NCBI GenBank assembly: GCA_033344775.1
Contig: JAWPMT010000002.1
Coordinates: 496,001 to 560,000 of the forward strand
Direction: 5' to 3'
Origin: Cytophagales bacterium
GTDB taxonomy: Bacteria > Bacteroidota > Bacteroidia > Cytophagales > Cyclobacteriaceae
DNA: 64,000 nucleotides
Shown piece by piece: positions 1-9,178 of this stretch. Both the position numbers and the translations under genes were made by a program. The notes beneath the pieces are model-generated. The model saw only the letters and a list, made by a program, of their open reading frames with translations. It searched no databases and was not told where the DNA came from. Position 1 is the stretch's first letter; each line of letters begins with the position of its first letter.

Positions 1-415
1 TCTTAAAGGCACTTCCGAATTTTTGCCTACCGAAAGATTCAGCTATAAAAGTGGAAACCTTTTTAAAGGGATCAAATACAACATAATCTTCCTGTTTAAT
101 GTTATTCTCCTTACCGAAGGAGATCGTTACGTAACTAAACCTGTTTTGATTGATGTTCGCTAAGGAAGGTTCAAAGGAAGGAAGCAAAGGCACCGATTCG
201 ATGGCGGCTCCCTTAGCAAGAGCTTCCTCCAGGGCTTGCACATAGTTCTGGTAAGCAGGGTGATTATTACCTAGCCATTTTTTTGGGCTTTTGAAATGCT
301 GCCTTAATCCAATTTTTTCCTTAAGAAAAGTTGCGGTCTCCTTAGGGAGTTCCTTACTAAAGAACAATTCATCTCGTTCTTTTTCTTCATTAAATGTAAC
401 TGTAACTTCAATCAT
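1..415 (-). CDS. Hypothetical protein, partial (runs off left edge)
   Basis: An open frame starts at the ATG at 415 on the minus strand and reads without a stop to base 1, giving 138 N-terminal residues. It begins MIEVTVTFNEEKERDELFF and is mixed alpha/beta, rich in Lys, Glu and Phe, with no signal peptide or membrane segment. I do not recognise a family. It lies downstream of hamB on the same strand but is separated from it by 375 bp, so it is probably a separate transcript. It may belong to the mobile element or to the chromosome beyond it; the window does not decide this. Confidence 0.6.
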   Translation of the reverse strand, partial: MIEVTVTFNEEKERDELFFSKELPKETATFLKEKIGLRQHFKSPKKWLGNNHPAYQNYVQALEEALAKGAAIESVPLLPSFEPSLANINQNRFSYVTISFGKENNIKQEDYVVFDPFKKVSTFIAESFGRQKFGSAFK

Positions 416-790
416 AGAATTCAAATCTTGGGTCTCCCTTAAGGAGCCTCTTTAGGTTCTCGCAATTGATTTTAGAGAACCTTGGAGGGTTACATTGCAA
501 TTAGGAAGTGATTAATCTGCCTAATTGTAAGATTAAATCTAGATTACACTCTTGATTTGAAGAAGGTACACTTTCGTACCGTGGTACCAACAGTAGGTAA
601 GGTGGTGAATTGGAATTAAGACAATTCTTGCCGAGGGGATAATTTATAGGGGGGATAAATAAAAAGGATTTGTGTGAATTAAGCAGAAACCAAAATTAAA
701 ATCCGAGCAATTGGATTGGAGCACTGAAGTTTCTAATCCAAATGATCATATCAAGGATTCAGGTGATACTATTTTGTTGGTAGAATTAAT
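416..790. other. Non-coding gap with nested inverted repeats
   Basis: No gene is seen between the partial ORF and hamB. The stretch holds several inverted repeats: arms GGTTCTC/GAGAACC (455-461 and 475-481), 11-bp arms at 495-505 and 520-530 that match at 10 of 11 positions, and a compact GTACCgtGGTAC at 576-587 preceded by another GGTAC at 565-569. They could be terminators of hamB or of the left ORF, operators, or element-end sequences. No copy of the tRNA-Met attachment sequence is visible here. Confidence 0.4.
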
Positions 791-3700
791 TCACGCTCCA
801 TCGTATGCCGCATGGGTTTGTACACGAGAAATCATCTTAAAATTTCTTTTGAAAAATAATTTAGTCGAAGATTCGACACCTTCTCTTATGCAACTGGCCA
901 AAAACCTAATGTTCATTGATAAATCTTCTTTTACCTTTCCATTTTGTTTAGCCTTCTCAATAATAACCATAGACAATAATCCAAAAGCAAAACTAACTTC
1001 CGGAATCAACCGAATTATGAAATTTCGAGTTTTGGTCAAGAAAGGATCACTCTTACCGGGAATAAGACTGTCCAGCTTTTCCATGTTTGCCCCAAGAATA
1101 TATTCATTTAGCAAATCTTTCAATGTAGCTAGACCATTTTTGATTTTTTCAAAATCTTCATTTTGAGGTTTTAGTCCAACAACTCTGTTTATTTGAGAGA
1201 TAGTATTTTGTTTCGTGAATGTTCCTTTTATCCTAAATTCATCTTCAGCAAGCCAATTAATAAGAAAATCAATGTATTGACTCACAGAGTATTGGATAAA
1301 GTCATCAAATTGAATTTTATCTATAGCGTTTGAGAGTTCAAGAATTAAATCAGGGTCAATTCCGGTTTTGAAGCTAATTTCTTTTGACCAAATAAGGTTT
1401 TCGGATAACGAATCCATCTCATTTCTTCTATCGAGAAGTTTTTGAACTTGGAAATCAAATGTTTCTTCCTGATTTAACTGAACTGCTTTGAATGAATAGA
1501 AAGAATTCTTTAACATTTGTTTTGTTTCATTCTCTGAAATGTTTTCAGGTTTGAAACGATATAATGAATTGATTTCTGCTGTTGTCAAATCATGAGAGTC
1601 ATCTTGAAGTGAATCCAGAAAAAACTCCAAAGGGTCTTCTACCTTAAGGCATTGATCACTTTTTGAGAAAATTTCATTTTTTAAATCCCACCATCTTGGT
1701 GAAATGTTACTTCCATCTATAGTTACAATTTCTCCGGGTATTACGATCACTCCACCTTGTGATGAAAGACCTGCTCGACCTGCACGGCCAGCAGCATTTA
1801 GAAGTTCGTGGGGAGGAATTCGCTCTCTAAAATTAGTGTCATCGTTATATCTATCATCACCAGCTATTATTACCATTTCCGCTGGTAGATTTATCCCTTG
1901 TGCTAGAGTTGCAGTGGCAACTAATACAATTGAGCCTTGTTCCGCTCTGAAATAATTCTCAATTAAGCTGCGTTCTATCGGAAGAAGGAGGCCATGGTGA
2001 ACACCAACGTTCTCACGATTATACAAATAGGAATATTTAAAATCTCCTAACTCCTCTTTTAGACTTTGAATCACTTCATAATTATTAGAAATATATGATG
2101 TAAACGAATTTTCTCTTTCTTTCAGAAGATCACTTACCTTATTTGCTGTAGAATTAGCTATTATGGGATTGTCTACAAAAATCAGAGTCTTCAAATTTTG
2201 CTCAGCAAAATATGAACCCAGTCTGGAAGCTACATCGTTACGGTTAGATGTTAATCGCCAGCCTTTATTTATAGCAAGTCTAACATCCTGATCAATTGGT
2301 TTGATCTTAATATAATCATCTTCATTTTCAGTTTCCCAGATATTTCTTAAGCTAAATAGGCAATAAGCTCCGATAGTCATTTCGCTTTGCAATTGCGATG
2401 GAGGATTTACTGTTGTTGCTGTAGATTTAGCAAGATTTATTTTTTTTCTTAAAGAATTAATTTCTTCTTGTTCAAAAATTAATGAGCCATGTAATTGTCT
2501 TGTTGGTTTCCAAGATGAATTAAATGAGAAACAGTTTCTTCCAGTTATAGACTTTATCCAATCTGCAATCTCATTACCATTTTCAACCATCGCCGATACT
2601 AATAAATAATCAGCATGAGGAATATATGTTAATAATGTGATTAAACAATACATCGCATCAAGCGATCTTCTATCTCTTTTAATATCGACTCCATGAATTA
2701 AATGGAATTCATCAAATACTACTAATCCTACATCTTCAATAATCTTTGGGTTGATGTTATATGAAGTGAGACATTTTTCAGGTGTCATCACATTAATCGT
2801 GAATGACTCTATTTCTAGGATCTCAGAATATTCAGAATCCATTTCAAAAACCTCAGATTCATAATCTTTGAAAACAGACTTTAGGTTTTTTTTTACTTGA
2901 TCTTCGAGTGCATGAGTTGGAACTAAATAGATGATCTTCTTTTCGGTTATAAGTGTTGACGCAATCTTAAGTTCCGCTAAAGTCGATTTGCCTGCACCTG
3001 TAGGGAGAGTAAGAATAGCTGAATTTCCAGGTTCAATAAAACCAGTTTTTACTGCATCAAAGTGATTTTCCCATAGATAGGGTCTTTCATCTGCTATTTT
3101 TTGGAGAAATTCTGTCCAATTATTTGAGTCGATTCCTTTTGGGGGAGGAATATTTACTACCCCTCGTAGAAGAATATCCGATTCGAGAATCTTAAGAAGT
3201 TTGGCAAGATGAAGTGGGCCAGTAAAAAGATCAATTTGAATTGGTATTGAGATATCAATCGATGAAATATCAATAACTTTTTGAAAATGATCCTCTTGAT
3301 TTTCTGAAGGCTTTTTTGTCAATTTTTTAGAGATAGACTGAATGCCTAATCCAAGTTCTCTCCATAAATAATCCTGAGCTGCCTCAAGTTCATCATCAAA
3401 TGTGATTTCATCTTCTATGAACTGAGTAGAAACTATTTGAGATAATTCTCCTCTTGCAAGTGATTTAATAAAAAAAACCATCTTGCTTCTGGTTGGACTC
3501 GTATCTTGGGTTACATTAATTTTAGATGAAATCTCCGCCGCGTCAGCCTGACTATTGCCAATTAAAAATAAAATTGACGCAGAAACGAGTCTGGAAATGG
3601 CATCAATTTTCAGATCAGAAGTTTCAGTAAAATTGTAAATTCTGCTGACTCGAAAAATAAGATTATGAGCAGTTGCCGCAACAAAAGCAATTGACTCTTT

Positions 3701-3940
3701 ATTTTCATGGTCAGGAATGGTAATGAGGATTGTTTCCAGGTTACTCGCAAGATTCTGCAACCATGTCACATCGTTTATTATATCACTATCAATTAAGTCA
3801 ATAGTTCCATTACTAATATACCTTCTAATACTAATTATTCGAGAATAAATCCTTGTCAACTCCATTGGAAGACGAGAAATATCAATATTTCCGATTTGAG
3901 GAACTTGTCTTATTTTCTCTTCTGTAACAGAATTATACAT
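791..3940 (-). CDS. hamB: Hachiman defence protein HamB, SF2 DExH helicase
   Basis: This 1049-residue protein is a superfamily 2 helicase. Visible motifs are Walker A LPTGAGKST near residue 312, DEFH (motif II) near 408, SAM (motif III) near 449, VGVHHG near 648, VATATLAQGINLP (motif V) near 677 and AAGRAGRAG (motif VI) near 720, the pattern of the Ski2/Hel308 group. The 300-residue N-terminal and 300-residue C-terminal extensions have no motif I can name. Its start codon overlaps the end of the upstream HamA-like gene by 8 bp, so the two are co-translated. In the known Hachiman anti-phage system HamB is the DNA-engaging helicase that holds and releases the HamA nuclease. The assignment rests on the helicase motifs plus the HamA partner; a lone helicase would be uncertain. 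Confidence 0.82.
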   Translation of the reverse strand: MYNSVTEEKIRQVPQIGNIDISRLPMELTRIYSRIISIRRYISNGTIDLIDSDIINDVTWLQNLASNLETILITIPDHENKESIAFVAATAHNLIFRVSRIYNFTETSDLKIDAISRLVSASILFLIGNSQADAAEISSKINVTQDTSPTRSKMVFFIKSLARGELSQIVSTQFIEDEITFDDELEAAQDYLWRELGLGIQSISKKLTKKPSENQEDHFQKVIDISSIDISIPIQIDLFTGPLHLAKLLKILESDILLRGVVNIPPPKGIDSNNWTEFLQKIADERPYLWENHFDAVKTGFIEPGNSAILTLPTGAGKSTLAELKIASTLITEKKIIYLVPTHALEDQVKKNLKSVFKDYESEVFEMDSEYSEILEIESFTINVMTPEKCLTSYNINPKIIEDVGLVVFDEFHLIHGVDIKRDRRSLDAMYCLITLLTYIPHADYLLVSAMVENGNEIADWIKSITGRNCFSFNSSWKPTRQLHGSLIFEQEEINSLRKKINLAKSTATTVNPPSQLQSEMTIGAYCLFSLRNIWETENEDDYIKIKPIDQDVRLAINKGWRLTSNRNDVASRLGSYFAEQNLKTLIFVDNPIIANSTANKVSDLLKERENSFTSYISNNYEVIQSLKEELGDFKYSYLYNRENVGVHHGLLLPIERSLIENYFRAEQGSIVLVATATLAQGINLPAEMVIIAGDDRYNDDTNFRERIPPHELLNAAGRAGRAGLSSQGGVIVIPGEIVTIDGSNISPRWWDLKNEIFSKSDQCLKVEDPLEFFLDSLQDDSHDLTTAEINSLYRFKPENISENETKQMLKNSFYSFKAVQLNQEETFDFQVQKLLDRRNEMDSLSENLIWSKEISFKTGIDPDLILELSNAIDKIQFDDFIQYSVSQYIDFLINWLAEDEFRIKGTFTKQNTISQINRVVGLKPQNEDFEKIKNGLATLKDLLNEYILGANMEKLDSLIPGKSDPFLTKTRNFIIRLIPEVSFAFGLLSMVIIEKAKQNGKVKEDLSMNIRFLASCIREGVESSTKLFFKRNFKMISRVQTHAAYDGA

Positions 3941-4739
3941 GGATAGGCTTCTTCTTTTTTAATTCTTCTATTACTAATAAAATGAAATCGTCCATCCACT
4001 TTCTAATGTCATCTTTATATATCGTGGAAGCAAATCTTCTATGAGGATTAGACCCTACAACCTTCTTGTCATATTCATTGAACAGCGTTTCTTTTCCCTT
4101 TTTATCAGCATGATAAGACAAACGATTAATTCCAACTCTATAACGCCTAAGTTCTTTTGAACACAAATCATTTTGATTGATCTCCAGAATTGTCCCTCCA
4201 TCTAAATGCTCTAATAAGGCTGAAATTCTTCCCACAATTTTATTATCATGAATGCCCATTTCGAAATCGCTAAACTCCGGCCAAATCTGTCGCTGAATCA
4301 GGTTTCTAGGGTTTTTGGTGAATTTGTCTTCCGTAATGACTATTTCCTCAATTTTTTTATCTGAGCCAATTGTTACGGCAATTCCATCTAAACCATGCTG
4401 TGCCGGCGCATCGTGTGGCGGTTGGTTGTAAAAATCTTGATCTGAGCTTTCAATAAATAGTGCAAGCCATGAAATAATTTGAAATATCCAACCATCTCTT
4501 TTCTCTATGTCTTTGTCAGATTTATCTTTTGCATCTAAACGTGCGATTGCGTAGGAAACTTCGTCTTCAGTTATTCGAAAGCTAGTTGTTGCTAGTGATT
4601 TAAGAACCCTTTTCACGTTGGCATAGCGTCCAAGAACTATTTCAGCCACATAACTTGCCAACTTCCCTTCATCTGTAATTTCGAATTCATTATCAATGAC
4701 TAAAGGTGTGCAATCAATCGCGTTAAAAGAGATTGGCAT
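3933..4739 (-). CDS. hamA: Hachiman defence protein HamA, DUF1837-type nuclease
   Basis: This 268-residue protein has a PD-(D/E)xK-like signature: HGLDGIAV with Asp118, followed by an acidic-x-Lys motif (ITEDKF) with Glu137 and Lys139. Spacing and residue number agree with what is known for HamA (DUF1837), the effector nuclease of Hachiman, where a Glu-x-Lys pair near residue 140 is catalytic. The short D-to-ExK spacing and the immediately following SF2 helicase gene (8-bp overlap) are the diagnostic context. No signal peptide or membrane segment is seen, so it acts in the cytoplasm. It starts at ATG 4739, 177 bp downstream of the glycosyltransferase stop, so it probably has its own promoter in 4740-4916, although I see no strong TAnnTTTG box there. 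Confidence 0.8.
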   Translation of the reverse strand: MPISFNAIDCTPLVIDNEFEITDEGKLASYVAEIVLGRYANVKRVLKSLATTSFRITEDEVSYAIARLDAKDKSDKDIEKRDGWIFQIISWLALFIESSDQDFYNQPPHDAPAQHGLDGIAVTIGSDKKIEEIVITEDKFTKNPRNLIQRQIWPEFSDFEMGIHDNKIVGRISALLEHLDGGTILEINQNDLCSKELRRYRVGINRLSYHADKKGKETLFNEYDKKVVGSNPHRRFASTIYKDDIRKWMDDFILLVIEELKKKKPIHV

Positions 4740-4916
4740 AAAAATTAGATTTTATGGGCAGTAACAGATAATATTCAATAGCGCTTAATTTCAGAAGAGA
4801 AGGAATTTTGTTTTTTCTATTTCTCATATACCCCTACGAATCTAAGATTTATTTAATGACCAACAAAACGGTGAAGGCTCACTAAGCATGTTTTTCAGCC
4901 GAGCATTTCATTGATT

Positions 4917-6125
4917 TTAAATGAACACTGATTGATATAATCCAATATTTGCATCATTATAAGCATTCATTCGCCACACAGCCCTGGAAGCAGCCTTGCC
5001 AATTCTCTTACGAAAACGCTCATTTTGAATGAGTGAATCCATAGCTGTTGTCCATTGCTCTGGTTCTTTAACCAGGAGTCCAGTCTCCTCATGCTTGATA
5101 ACTTTTGAATAGGGAGCTACACTGGAAGCAATCACGGGTATCCTAAATACCGAAAGCTCGAAATACTTAATAGCAGACTTGCCTTTTGTATTGAATGAGA
5201 TATCTCTTAGGGGTAACAACGCGATATCCAGTGATAAATCCTTAAGTATATTAATGTAGTCGGTAAAACTCACAGACTTCACATACTTGAATTTGAGATC
5301 TACCAGTTTGTTCTCTCCCTTCAATTGACCATCCCAACCAAAGAAGATGAATTCGACCTTTTCGCAATACTTATTCTGGATAGCCCTAAGAGATTCAAGG
5401 ATATTTAATATGTCCTCTGCAGACGCTAAGCTTCCAATTAGCCCAATTCTTACAGTTTCAGAGGTTGGTCGCCAAGAGGCTGAATTGTTTATCCGTTTCC
5501 GTCCTTGATTCCCTTTCCTGGGGGGTTCAATCTCTTCGTAAGTCAACGTAGAGATCAGGTTGGGAAGATACTCCAAAAAGACTGTGGAATTCGGGAAGTG
5601 CTTTTCAAGTAATGAGTCATAGTAGTCCAGCAATTCTTCTAATGCTCCAGTCATGAGATCCATTCTGGAAATGTTCTTTAGTAACTGCTTTTTCATTTCC
5701 GTACTGATCTTGTCATGATCAGGATGGTCTTTGGGTATTTGATGGAAGTTCTGATCAAGATCCATCACAAACTTGAGGTCATCATTGATTTCCAATAATG
5801 CTCGAATGATGTATTCCACGTCAGTGAATATGGTTGGTAACACGATATAATGCGCCCATTGGATAAGCCTTTCATCTACCGGACTGTCATAATCATCAAA
5901 CTGCTTGTTGAAATCCCACGAATGAATGCCGGAAATCAGGGCACAATGCGTATGAGTCTTATTCAGTTCCAAAGCCGGTGCAATAGACCGATAATAACCT
6001 GTTCCATTGAGGCAGGGCCAGATGTATAGTACATGGACCTTTCCGTCATTGAGGTCATAGAGAGGATATTTATCTTCAAACTTTTCAGCTTTCAATTGTG
6101 CTTTTAGTGCTTTGATTTGCTGCAT
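4917..6125 (-). CDS. GT-B fold glycosyltransferase (element cargo)
   Basis: A 402-residue glycosyltransferase of the GT1/GT4-like GT-B type. The N-terminal half has an ordinary first Rossmann strand followed by NGTGYYRSIAP; the C-terminal half has IGLIGSLASAEDI, then SFTDYINILKDLSLDIALLPL, KYFELSVFRIPVIAS and ETGLLV, the donor-nucleotide region of this group. No membrane segment is seen. A TTG at 6158 would extend the frame by 11 residues, but the ATG at 6125 has a good AAGGAAAGGA ribosome site just upstream and leaves a 4-bp gap to the preceding gene, matching the operon's spacing. It is the last gene of the packed minus-strand operon and sits between the replication-type genes and Hachiman. 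Substrate is unknown; surface glycan or nucleic acid modification are both possible. Confidence 0.75.
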   Translation of the reverse strand: MQQIKALKAQLKAEKFEDKYPLYDLNDGKVHVLYIWPCLNGTGYYRSIAPALELNKTHTHCALISGIHSWDFNKQFDDYDSPVDERLIQWAHYIVLPTIFTDVEYIIRALLEINDDLKFVMDLDQNFHQIPKDHPDHDKISTEMKKQLLKNISRMDLMTGALEELLDYYDSLLEKHFPNSTVFLEYLPNLISTLTYEEIEPPRKGNQGRKRINNSASWRPTSETVRIGLIGSLASAEDILNILESLRAIQNKYCEKVEFIFFGWDGQLKGENKLVDLKFKYVKSVSFTDYINILKDLSLDIALLPLRDISFNTKGKSAIKYFELSVFRIPVIASSVAPYSKVIKHEETGLLVKEPEQWTTAMDSLIQNERFRKRIGKAASRAVWRMNAYNDANIGLYQSVFI

Positions 6126-6129
6126 GCTT

Positions 6130-6429
6130 TTATTGTCCTTTCCTTTGATTATGATCAATACTCACTTCATTTCCTTCAAGGAACTTCGCAATTATGTTAC
6201 CTGAATCCAGGTCATAGATTTCACTGTTCTTGGTCATGGGACCATATTTTTTGACCAGGTTCCTTAGTCGATCCAGGCCAACCTCCCGATCACGATATTG
6301 ACTTTTTTTGCTCTTCCAGTCTATCGAGTAAAAGGTGCGAATGTTCCCGTCCTTGAACCGGACGATCAATTTGCTAAAGGAGTGCTTATTAAGCTTCCAT
6401 CCATAAGTAGGTCTTTCCATTTCCTTCAA
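6130..6429 (-). CDS. Hypothetical element protein, 99 aa
   Basis: A small basic protein, MERPTYGWKLNKHSFSK at its start, then a predicted beta-rich segment with SKLIVRFKDGNIRTFYS. It has no signal peptide or transmembrane segment. It lies 5 bp downstream of the next gene and 4 bp before the glycosyltransferase, so it belongs to the same operon. The second Met (residue 4) is an equally good start. I do not recognise the family; small proteins of this kind are common accompaniments of integrated elements in Bacteroidota. Confidence 0.6.
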   Translation of the reverse strand: MKEMERPTYGWKLNKHSFSKLIVRFKDGNIRTFYSIDWKSKKSQYRDREVGLDRLRNLVKKYGPMTKNSEIYDLDSGNIIAKFLEGNEVSIDHNQRKGQ

Positions 6430-6434
6430 GATTG

Positions 6435-6941
6435 TTAGGATTTGAATTGATTGATCAGCTGCTTCAAAGGGATATCTTCAACGAATTCCTGATCACAAAA
6501 ACTCCTCACAAGGGTGTGCTTATCCTGGCTCATAATGTGTATCTGAAGCCTGGACACATCTACGGTTTTTTCATGAGCGTAAGCATCCATGAATGAAATC
6601 ACTCGATCAGCAACTGTGGCAGGATTTACGACAGAGCTTGATCCGACAAAAAAGAGTACCAGGTCTTTGATGGTCAATTCCTGGATTTGTTGCGCACCCG
6701 TATGAAGAAATACCCGCAATGATTGACCTGGTTTGACAATCCGCACAAATATGGTCTGCGGGTTTACTCCAGCGTTACTCGCCGTTTCCTCTATGAACCG
6801 TTGAACATTTTGATTGACCAACTTTTCATATCCGAATATGTCCACATTAATCGAATCTATGATGGTCGTTAACCTTTGTTTGATAGGCGTTGATTGCTTG
6901 CTTCTAATTGTTTTATTCATTGATTTTTGACTTTTATTCAA
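6435..6941 (-). CDS. Hypothetical element protein, 168 aa
   Basis: The N-terminal 25 residues are very basic (NKTIRSKQSTPIKQR), suggesting nucleic acid contact or disorder; the remainder is mixed alpha/beta with no signal or membrane segment. The start overlaps the end of the upstream winged-helix protein by 8 bp, so the two are translationally coupled. Function unknown. Its position directly after an initiator-like protein makes a replication or transfer accessory role possible, but nothing in the sequence shows it. Confidence 0.6.
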   Translation of the reverse strand: MNKSQKSMNKTIRSKQSTPIKQRLTTIIDSINVDIFGYEKLVNQNVQRFIEETASNAGVNPQTIFVRIVKPGQSLRVFLHTGAQQIQELTIKDLVLFFVGSSSVVNPATVADRVISFMDAYAHEKTVDVSRLQIHIMSQDKHTLVRSFCDQEFVEDIPLKQLINQFKS

Positions 6942-8343
6942 TTGAAATCGTGTTAGATTGATTTGGATGCAATTGGAGGTTTGAGTGATTGGATAGAATC
7001 GTGGCGTGGAATTGCTTCAGTAAGAGTGGATCTTGGAGCTTTCCAATTCGCTGTTCACAGTCCCGATACATTTCCAGTGATGGCCTTCTCTTGGCTGTAT
7101 CTTTCTTTTCATTGTTGAGATAGCGCCGAACCTGAGCGTTCAGAATCAGCTTGAGCTGCACCTCTTGTTTGCGTTTTTCCTGTACTTCCCACCACTTCTT
7201 CGTTCCTGTGAAGCCATGACGGTTCGTTGGATCAAAATATCGGTCAGGTAACTGTACAAATCGATTCTCAGGGTCTTTTTGAATGAACTTCTGGACCAGG
7301 ATGATTCGCTCCGTATAAATTTCATGGACTCTTGTCAGGCGGTCGTCACTTACTGGTTCATACCATTGTCGAAGTAACCTCTTTGCGGCTAATTCCTGTC
7401 TTTCAGTGAGGTATACATCCTTGTAAAGCACATTTTTTGCCAGATTCCAAAGCCTTTCTGCGTAAAAGGAAGTGGCGGCCCGAGCCTGATTTTCAGGGGA
7501 TTTATCCCCGTTTTCCTCTCCAACTCGATGCCGCCCTTTTTCCCCTGCATCTTTGTGGGCTTTTTCGGATAACTCACACTTATCCACAGCCGCCGCCCGG
7601 CCCGCCGCCTTTTCGCTTTTAATTGCCACTTTTTCCCCTGTGTGTCCCGCAAGGGTGTTGCCAGTGTAGCCTGAAAAGGCTTGAGGACATGTGAGCGCAT
7701 GCTCACGCCTTTTTGAAGTGTTGCCAGTTGAGACGTTTCGGCTGTTGATGCCCTCACCCGAAGGTATTTTCATGGAGTTAACCACATCCATTATTATATT
7801 ATTAGTGTTTCCAGTGTTACCAGAGTCTGTATGAGGACGTTTTGTCGATTGTTCCTTTTCAAAATGCGCTTTCTGAGCTTCCAGAGCTTGTTTTCGTAAT
7901 TGCTCATCTCGCTCTATTTTTAGCTCATTTTGGCTCTTTTTTCTGGTTACACACAGTATTTTAGGGTTTATCCACAACTCATAACTAGCATTACTGCCAT
8001 GCCATACTTTTTGGGTAATGACACCCGCTTCCATCAACTTGCTGATATGCCGCTGAATGGTTCGGCTACTGGAATGGGATAATGTGGCCAGTTGGACATT
8101 ATTGGTCTTTAAAGAAGGTAGATTATCCGGGTCAACCTCTCCAACTCCATTGGCCTTGATAAGAGATACCCCATAAAGCCGTATCAGTTCTTTCGCTGTT
8201 GCCGTTACACTTTGTCTTACCTGCCCGGATAGCTCTTCTGTTTGGCTATTGTACAAATTAATGTATGCATCAAGCGCCTTGAATGCAATGCTGTAATGAA
8301 GGACGATCATTTTATTTGTCGAACCTTTAAATAAATTGAACAT
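6934..8343 (-). CDS. Winged-helix replication-initiator-like protein
   Basis: A 469-residue protein. Residues about 20-130 form a winged helix-turn-helix: NNVQLATLSHSSSRTIQRHISKL is the helix-turn-helix core and GVITQKVWHGSNASYELW the wing, an arrangement seen in replication or regulatory proteins of mobile elements in this phylum. A low-complexity, Lys/Ala-rich linker follows (about 140-290, with repeated GNTGNT motifs), then a helical C-terminal domain with YDP-like and RRYLNNEKK segments. No helicase or nuclease motif is seen. It is the largest gene of the operon. Replication initiator is the best guess from position and fold; a transcription factor is the alternative. Confidence 0.55.
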   Translation of the reverse strand: MFNLFKGSTNKMIVLHYSIAFKALDAYINLYNSQTEELSGQVRQSVTATAKELIRLYGVSLIKANGVGEVDPDNLPSLKTNNVQLATLSHSSSRTIQRHISKLMEAGVITQKVWHGSNASYELWINPKILCVTRKKSQNELKIERDEQLRKQALEAQKAHFEKEQSTKRPHTDSGNTGNTNNIIMDVVNSMKIPSGEGINSRNVSTGNTSKRREHALTCPQAFSGYTGNTLAGHTGEKVAIKSEKAAGRAAAVDKCELSEKAHKDAGEKGRHRVGEENGDKSPENQARAATSFYAERLWNLAKNVLYKDVYLTERQELAAKRLLRQWYEPVSDDRLTRVHEIYTERIILVQKFIQKDPENRFVQLPDRYFDPTNRHGFTGTKKWWEVQEKRKQEVQLKLILNAQVRRYLNNEKKDTAKRRPSLEMYRDCEQRIGKLQDPLLLKQFHATILSNHSNLQLHPNQSNTISIE

Positions 8344-8480
8344 CCACTCTCCAGGTTCATCCTGGGATGGGCTACGTTAAAAAAGAGCTACTGTGTGTAG
8401 TACTACAGTTCACTTTCGGCAATCAGCGGCCTTAACTGGAGTTAAGCCCTGATCAAACTTTAAATTCCTTTAATCCTGCC

Positions 8481-8882
8481 TTATCCGAGTATTTGTGAAA
8501 ATGCCCTGAACAAGCCAAAGGGCTTAAGGTCCAGGTTAGTCGCTTCTCGTAGCAAGTAGGCCCGATGAACCCAAATCATTCCTGGTTCTTCATAAATCGG
8601 AGCATCAATTAACTGAGCCACATAGATCTTTAAATTACTATTTGGTTTATACAATGTTGTTGGATCGCTTACTAACCACGATACACTTTTAAGGGCGGGA
8701 TTGATGTACCATTCTCCTTGAGCATTGACGTTTCTTGATGATTCTCCAGGAAAGGTGGTTAACTCTCCTTTACGCTCTCTGTAGAGCATGGTCCATACCT
8801 CTGACGAACCATCGATAGGTGTGGCATCAGCCTGTAAAATCTTAAACCAGATCTTTGATTTGTTTTCTTTTAGTTGAATCAT
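8481..8882 (-). CDS. Hypothetical element protein, 133 aa
   Basis: A 133-residue protein, predicted largely beta, with motifs EVWTMLYRERKGELTTFPG and PGMIWVHRAYLLRE. No signal, membrane segment or known motif is visible. It follows the upstream 96-residue gene by 5 bp and precedes the winged-helix protein by 137 bp; that gap contains no gene and may hold an internal promoter. Function unknown. Confidence 0.6.
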   Translation of the reverse strand: MIQLKENKSKIWFKILQADATPIDGSSEVWTMLYRERKGELTTFPGESSRNVNAQGEWYINPALKSVSWLVSDPTTLYKPNSNLKIYVAQLIDAPIYEEPGMIWVHRAYLLREATNLDLKPFGLFRAFSQILG

Positions 8883-8887
8883 TTCAA

Positions 8888-9178
8888 TTACATTTTTTCC
8901 TTGACAGACACGACGCTTGGTTTGAAATATCTAATGATATACTGATGCTCATAAGTAATCAACCCTAGCTTTTTTGCAATAGGTAGTAGCTTCCTGAATT
9001 CAATGCCGCTGGAAATCTGTAGCAATTCCATTACCTCACTCTGATCTATCCAGGTCTCTGACTTTTGTTTGTCCAAAGCCCTGTAGATTAATCCGGGATT
9101 TACTTTCGAAATACACTTCTGAAATTCAGCAACGAATAATTCCGATGACCTAATACTATCCTCGACCTCATGCATCAT
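8888..9178 (-). CDS. Small helical hypothetical protein, 96 aa
   Basis: A 96-residue, mostly helical protein; residues about 35-85 (SEVMELLQISSGIEFRKLL) resemble a winged-helix or helix-turn-helix fold with the wing at LGLITYEHQYIIRYF. It starts in an ATGA overlap with the upstream gene, which shows translational coupling. A small DNA-binding accessory of the element, such as a directionality factor or a partner of the upstream regulator, is plausible but unproven. Confidence 0.6.
   Translation of the reverse strand: MMHEVEDSIRSSELFVAEFQKCISKVNPGLIYRALDKQKSETWIDQSEVMELLQISSGIEFRKLLPIAKKLGLITYEHQYIIRYFKPSVVSVKEKM

Noticed and set aside
711-1166. Plus-strand 151-residue frame at the left end
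   Set aside because: It lies entirely within and antisense to hamB, which has all helicase motifs; it has no domain of its own.
6126-6158. Extended N-terminus of the glycosyltransferase from TTG 6158
   Set aside because: It overlaps the previous gene by 29 bp and lacks a ribosome site, while ATG 6125 has AAGGAAAGGA upstream.
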